A DNA stretch of 64,000 bases, from NCBI GenBank assembly GCA_023078685.1, contig JALGAS010000005.1:1612001-1676000 (forward strand), read 5' to 3'. The position numbers and the translations under genes are program-made. Positions 59,591 through 64,000 of this stretch are shown here, one piece after another (within the stretch, counting starts at the first letter, position 1; the number at the start of each line of letters is the position of its first letter). This DNA comes from Neopestalotiopsis rosae. Lineage: Eukaryota; Ascomycota; Sordariomycetes; Amphisphaeriales; Sporocadaceae. The notes beneath the pieces are model-generated. The model was not told where the DNA came from, did no database searches, and was given only the letters and a program-made list of their open reading frames with translations.

Positions 59591-60339
59591 CTAACGTCCA
59601 CCGTGCGACTGACCACCTCCCGGTGGTTGGAAGGGCGGCATTCCAGGAGGTGTCGGGAACCCCTGACCAGGGAAAGGAGGGAACGGAGGAGCTCCGGCGG
59701 TACCTGGGGGAGGGAATTGCAAGCCTCCAGGGGCGCCAGGGGGAGGGAAGGGGAATGGTGGCATTCCGCTCTGGTTACCTGTGCCAGGTGGAGGAAAGGG
59801 CATGCCTCGGCCGCCACCAGGAGGAGCTGAGAAAGAGTCAGATGATTGTTCGTGTCAAGACCCATCTGTCCGGCTGCGCATATATGGCGAAAGAATATGG
59901 ATATGTCTGAGACTTACGAGGTAGACCTTGCCCACCGAAAGCACCAGGCGGCAGGGGAGGAGCGCCTGGCATACCGGGCAAAGGAGGCATACCCGGGAAC
60001 GGCGGCGGCATGCCAGCAGGAAAGCCACCAGGCATGCCGAGAGGGCCACCGTGGCCGGGCTGGTTCTGGGGCAGCATGGGGTTGGCGTGTGCTTGGCCTT
60101 CGGCAGCATAAGACGATGTGATGCTATCGATGACGGACTGGGCCTTTTCGTGACCGATTTGTTGATAGTAGTCGACAACGTTACGAAGGTGGTTACGACC
60201 ACTGTTGTGGGCTTTGCGCACCGACATGGAGTCGTGTGTCAAGTAGACATCGCAGTAATCGCAGAAGACTGGAGTCGAGAGGTTAGCCAGCTTTCACGGA
60301 GGGTCTTTGGGGAGTATCAAAGAACTCACACTTTGGCAT
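59591..60339 (-). CDS. U1 small nuclear ribonucleoprotein C
   Basis: Component of the U1 snRNP that stabilises pairing with 5' splice sites. It is 198 aa in three exons: 60339-60330 (only 10 nt), 60268-59918 and 59826-59591. The matrin-type C2H2 zinc finger lies at residues 6-30: Cys6 and Cys9 in CDYC, then the two His in [11 protein letters not shown]. The conserved helix [17 protein letters not shown] follows. The rest is a Pro/Gly/Met-rich tail (repeated PGMPP and FPPPG) typical of U1-C. The tiny first exon encodes MPK plus the first base of Phe4; the join gives MPKFFCDYC, matching the family. Introns use GTGAGT/CAG and GTAAGT/CAG. It faces Erv25 head-to-head. Confidence 0.93.
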
Positions 60340-61169
60340 CTTGACGGTTGCGCGAGGCGAAACAGACTGGTTGAGGGTAAGTGTCTGCTAGTATTCTGCG
60401 AAGTTCGACGCGCTGTGTCGAGGTCTGGTGGATGCGCAAGGCGTGATTCCGAGAATGGATGCAGCTTGCTCAGACAGCTTCAAGTCGCGATGTTGAAAGA
60501 ATGGCGCGGCTGCTACCATTAGAAAATAACTGGGTACACAATGGGTGGCTCGCTCGCTGGAAGCTCCCTACCTGCTACCGACCACTCTATGGAGCAGCAA
60601 CCTAAAAGGCTAAAGACTGAACAAGGGAATGCTGGAGCAAGACCCACGTGATCTACTTAGCAAACCAGCATGGCTTGTATCATATTTCTGTTAGTTGCAT
60701 GAGAATTGTCTTTGGTCAGCATACATCTGTATAGGTATCATGTCTTTGGATCTGTGTCAATGAGATGGTGATAACAAGATTACATTGATTGATCACTCAA
60801 AAAAGATATTTCTTGATTCATTGGGATATCCGAAAGAGTATAGCGAGAGGGCAATCACGTCAAACATCGAAATTAGCTACACAAACTATGAGACCATACT
60901 TGTATTCATGTATGCACACCTGTCTGCTTTGTTACATATCTCTGTCTCAATTGTACGCTGTCTAAGCTTGACCCCTGCCGCATTTGTGGAGCTAGAGCCC
61001 TTGGCCAGGTAGCAGTTAACGTGCTTGTAAAGGCGCCGCCGCGCATCTTCTGATATTCTGGCCTCTAGAACCAGTGAAGCTCCTTTTCAAAATAGCTTCT
61101 CTGGGTCGGCTTTAAACACCACGAGATCCAAAGGAAACGACGCCCGCCAATCTCAATCTGTCCGCAACC
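60340..61169. promoter_or_regulatory. Divergent promoter region of U1-C and Erv25
   Basis: About 830 bases between divergent housekeeping genes. No defined motif recognised; small frames here are not supported. Confidence 0.5.
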
Positions 61170-62022
61170 ATGGCTTTCTCCCGGACATGGCTGCAGTACA
61201 TCTGCGGCCTCCTTTTCTTCGTCTCCTCCATCTCCGCCCTCAAGTTCGATCTCGAGGCCAAGCACGGCAAGAATGAGAGGTGCATACGGAATTTCGTCGC
61301 CAAGGACACGCTTGTCGTAGTGACGGCCACGGTCGATGGACGCAAGGGCGATGGAATGGTTGTCAACATTAATGTGCGTCTTTTCCCATTACGAGATACC
61401 CCATCAGTGGTTGCTGCGGTTTCTTCCAAAGAGTGGACAGAGGGCTAACAATTGCCGACGCAACAGATCAAGGATGCTGTAGGAAACGAGTACGGTCGCG
61501 CCAAGGACGTTGTCGGCGAGTCGCGACAGGTCTTTACCTCGCACGCTGATGCCGCATTCGATGTTTGCTTCGAGAACCTTCTCACTGGCAGTACGTGGCC
61601 TTCTTTTTCCCGTCCCGTGTCACCACGAACCATTTGGACGAAACCATCTGGCCGCCAATTGATCTCTAGGATGGAACATTAGAAGCTGACACATGCGTTC
61701 TCTAGGACCGGGCAACCCTAACCGCCACATCGAGCTCGACATTGACATTGGTGCCGACGCAAAGGACTGGTCGGCCATTCAGGCCACCGAGAAGCTGAAG
61801 CCCATCGAGGCCGAGCTCCGCCGCATTGAGGAGACAATTTCCGAGATCGTTACCGAGATGGACTACCTCCGATCGCGCGAGCAGAAGCTGAGAGACACTA
61901 ACGAGAGCACAAACACCCGTGTCAAGTGGTTCGGTATCGGCACGACCCTTCTGCTGATTGCCCTCTGGGGCTGGCAGATCATGTACCTGAGGGCCTACTT
62001 CCGCAGCAAGCACTTGATCTAA
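61170..62022 (+). CDS. erv25: p24 family ER vesicle cargo receptor (Erv25-like)
   Basis: Type I membrane protein of COPII vesicles cycling between ER and Golgi, 214 aa in three exons (61170-61373, 61467-61590 and 61706-62022; 204+124+317 nt). Residues 1-23 are a signal peptide ([10 protein letters not shown]). The GOLD domain spans about 24-115, with paired cysteines at ERC and DVCFENLL. A coiled-coil region ([20 protein letters not shown]) precedes one transmembrane helix ([19 protein letters not shown], about 182-202). The short cytosolic tail [10 protein letters not shown] has the aromatic export signal seen in p24 proteins but lacks a KKxx ending. All introns are GT-AG. An AATAAA lies at 62152. 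Confidence 0.92.
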
Positions 62023-62726
62023 ATACTACGGCAAACCAAGATTCACGGGAAATGAAAAGGGCAGGGACCGTTCTATACTTGATGAACAGCTTTGGAGAAC
62101 TTGGAGTATCAGTATACCGGGCTGTGATTTCACTTCCACTCATGGATTCAAAATAAAAAGGAGGACACTCTACAAGACAGAGAACTCCAGGCTATGTATC
62201 ATATGGTCATATGTCAGGGCAAGGCGTCTTGATGGCATCAAGGTTAGAAATGAATGCACGTCGTGACGATTAGCAGAGCCTCACTGTGTATTCTGTACTT
62301 TGTGATTTGCTACGATTGCATGGCCAAGTTGTTTGGTTGACAGCGTAATAGTGCGATGATGAGTCGCGTTGAGTGTAATAATGTGAATGCTAGATTGGAA
62401 AAGTATAAGCAAATGCACGCAACACATACTTGTGTTATCCACTGCTGCATCTGTATCAATAATGTAAACCTCCGTACCTGGCCGATCACCCGGGACCAGT
62501 CGCGGCAAAGATCCGTTCCGGGGAGGGAATGCGGCCTCGGCAATCTCCAAGCTGGGAAGCGGACTAAGAATTTCCTCTACGTCAACGATCAGCCATACTT
62601 AGCTGCGATCATTTCTCGGTTTGCGAAACAACCACCTGCAACCGCGAAATTTACACAACAAGCTGCGGAGAATCCACTCTTGACTTTACTTGTAGTATTT
62701 CGACAAGAACCATCTCTTGGCAGAAA
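62023..62726. promoter_or_regulatory. Spacer between Erv25 and SDH assembly factor 2
   Basis: About 700 bases containing the Erv25 3' end (AATAAA at 62152-62157) and the promoter of the next gene. No extra gene; a frame of 205 codons starting at 62356 overlaps SDH assembly factor 2 in another frame and is rejected. Confidence 0.5.
62152..62157 (+). terminator. Polyadenylation signal of Erv25
   Basis: AATAAA 130 bases after the stop codon, in a 3' context rich in A. Fungal signals are loose, so this is a candidate only. Confidence 0.4.
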
Positions 62727-63637
62727 ATGGCAGTCCTGCGATCAGTCCTGCGACGAACAGTGGCGGCTCCCAGAGCTCTGTCGGCCGCCACAGCAGCAAA
62801 GGCCCGTCCGTTCTCGGCCTGCGCGAGCCTCGCCGCCCGCGTGTCCAACGCACCTCCCATCGACCCTCCATCGGGCGGCGAGATGGCCGTCGGCGAGCTC
62901 GAGGGTGCCAGTTTCAAGATTGAGCCTCTGCGCCGCGTCGGCGAGGACGAGAAGACGATGCGGGCGCGGTTAGTCTGTAAGTAGTAGCTGATTCACAACA
63001 CACAAGTTTCCTTCTTCCCTCGCCCCCTCCAATAAACGATCAGAAACATCGTTGGAACTGACAAGAGAGCTCATTTAAATCAGACCAATCCCGTAAGCGT
63101 GGAACCCTCGAGTCGGACCTCTTGCTCTCCACCTTTGCCGACACGTACCTGCCCAACATGTCCAAGGAGCAGATGGCGCAGTACGACCTCTTCCTCGACG
63201 AGAACGACTGGGACATTTACTACTGGGCCACGCAAGAAGCGCCCTCGCCCGCCACCGAGGGCATGTCCCAGGAATCCACCTCGGCTTCCACCTCCACTTC
63301 CACCGCCTCCACCAGCTCGTCCTCCTCCTCCTCTTCATCTTCATGGCAGCCAACCTCCCCCTTCCAATCCGCCGCCGACGACCTAAAGGCACCCCCGGGG
63401 CAAGCCGGCAAGAACGCGGCGGCCGCCGCGGCCGCCGCCTCCGAGGAGCCCTACCGCAAGCCCGGCGAGGGCGAGTGGGCGCAGACGGTCGGCACGTTCA
63501 AGCCGGCGTACCGCCCCGTGCCCAAGCGGTGGCAGGACAGCGAGGTCCTGAGCCTCCTGCGTGAGCACGTCAAGCGGCGTAGCATGGGCGGCCAGGAGGG
63601 CGGGGGTATGGGGTTCATGCCCAACCTCAAGAACTAA
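62727..63637 (+). CDS. Succinate dehydrogenase assembly factor 2 (Sdh5/Emi5)
   Basis: Mitochondrial factor that promotes covalent FAD attachment to the succinate dehydrogenase flavoprotein. It is 267 aa in two exons (62727-62976 and 63084-63637). An Arg/Ala/Ser-rich presequence covers about residues 1-40 ([20 protein letters not shown]). The DUF339 core follows at about 78-135: [20 protein letters not shown], with the conserved RKRG-LE completed across the intron, then LPNMSKEQM and [12 protein letters not shown]. After the core comes an unusual insert of Ser/Thr repeats with a run of about twelve Ser (63310-63343) and an Ala run (63416-63443). The tail resembles the fungal C-terminus (LLREHVKRR). 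Intron is GTAAGT...CAG. AATAAA at 63709. Confidence 0.92.
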
Positions 63638-64000
63638 CAGCCAAGAGAAAAGAAAAGAACAAGGGGGAAGAAGGACGGACCTTTTTAGGGGTCCGATGTT
63701 GTGTATTAAATAAACCTTTTACGGTATGAGCCGTGGGTTTACATGTATAAAAAAAGGACATATGTGGTCCATGACTCTCATTGGAGAGACGAAGACCGTC
63801 GATAGGTCGCTGTAACTTATATGTCGTCAGCGCCGGAAAGGAGTCGTCATGGTTTCAGCCATGCGACTCTGGGCTGGTTGTTGGAAGCAGAATCATTGGA
63901 TTGCTATAGATTTGTTGCCTATATTGATAGAATCAGAAAAGGGGTTAGGTATGAGCCAGAACTCCTAGAAAGCCAATTCTGGTGTAGAAATGAAGAAATG
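63638..64000 (+). other. 3' region of SDH assembly factor 2
   Basis: Contains an AATAAA at 63709-63714, 72 bases after the stop codon, preceded by a small CGGACC/GGTCCG hairpin. No further gene before the window ends. Confidence 0.5.

Noticed and set aside
62356..62973. Plus-strand frame of 205 codons
   Set aside because: Overlaps exon 1 of SDH assembly factor 2 in another frame and has a Pro/Arg/Ser-rich end typical of GC-rich shadow translation.

Overview
The window looks like nuclear DNA of a filamentous ascomycete, most likely a sordariomycete and possibly of the order Hypocreales. Genes are compact and lie on both strands. They are interrupted by short introns (about 42-115 nt) with GTAAGT/GTATGT-like donors and CTAA/CTGA-type branch sites close to the acceptor. 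Gene content is fungal: CSN3 of the COP9 signalosome, RPA1, U1-C, Erv25, SDH assembly factor 2, 5-oxoprolinase, a GH45 cellulase and a GPI-type wall protein. No bacterial operons, CRISPR arrays, rRNA genes or convincing tRNAs were seen. The species cannot be fixed from sequence alone.

Layout. 1-9 kb: a bZIP/DUF3425 transcription factor, a tRNA pseudouridine synthase of the RluA/Rib2-Pus9 type and a hot-dog thioesterase, with wide non-coding spacers. 13-24 kb is the densest block: a membrane-anchored amidohydrolase, CSN3, RPA1, a dienelactone hydrolase and a PIG3-like quinone oxidoreductase. 24-29.5 kb is a long gene-free stretch ending in the promoter of a small GPI-anchored wall protein, followed by a GH45 endoglucanase. 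35-48 kb is the most unusual part. Two members of an unrecognised small, very basic gene family lie in opposite orientation (a decayed copy near 36 kb and an intact-looking one near 46.5 kb). They flank 5-oxoprolinase and a fungal orphan protein. The 46.5 kb copy sits among a 19-bp minisatellite, a TTTCTG tract and a diverged direct duplication. 49-64 kb: a secreted agmatinase-like ureohydrolase, a large serine-rich disordered protein, U1-C, Erv25 and SDH assembly factor 2.

Most genes are unrelated housekeeping functions, and no biosynthetic cluster is evident. Exon models were built by hand from reading frame, splice signals and recalled family similarity. All intron-containing models given here add up to whole codons. 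Several junctions are non-canonical: one GC-AG intron, four AAG acceptors, and one gene in which the consensus donor would create an immediate stop. Best candidates for something undescribed are the small basic gene family with its decayed tandem exon array, and the 41-bp-arm hairpin just after the dienelactone hydrolase stop codon.
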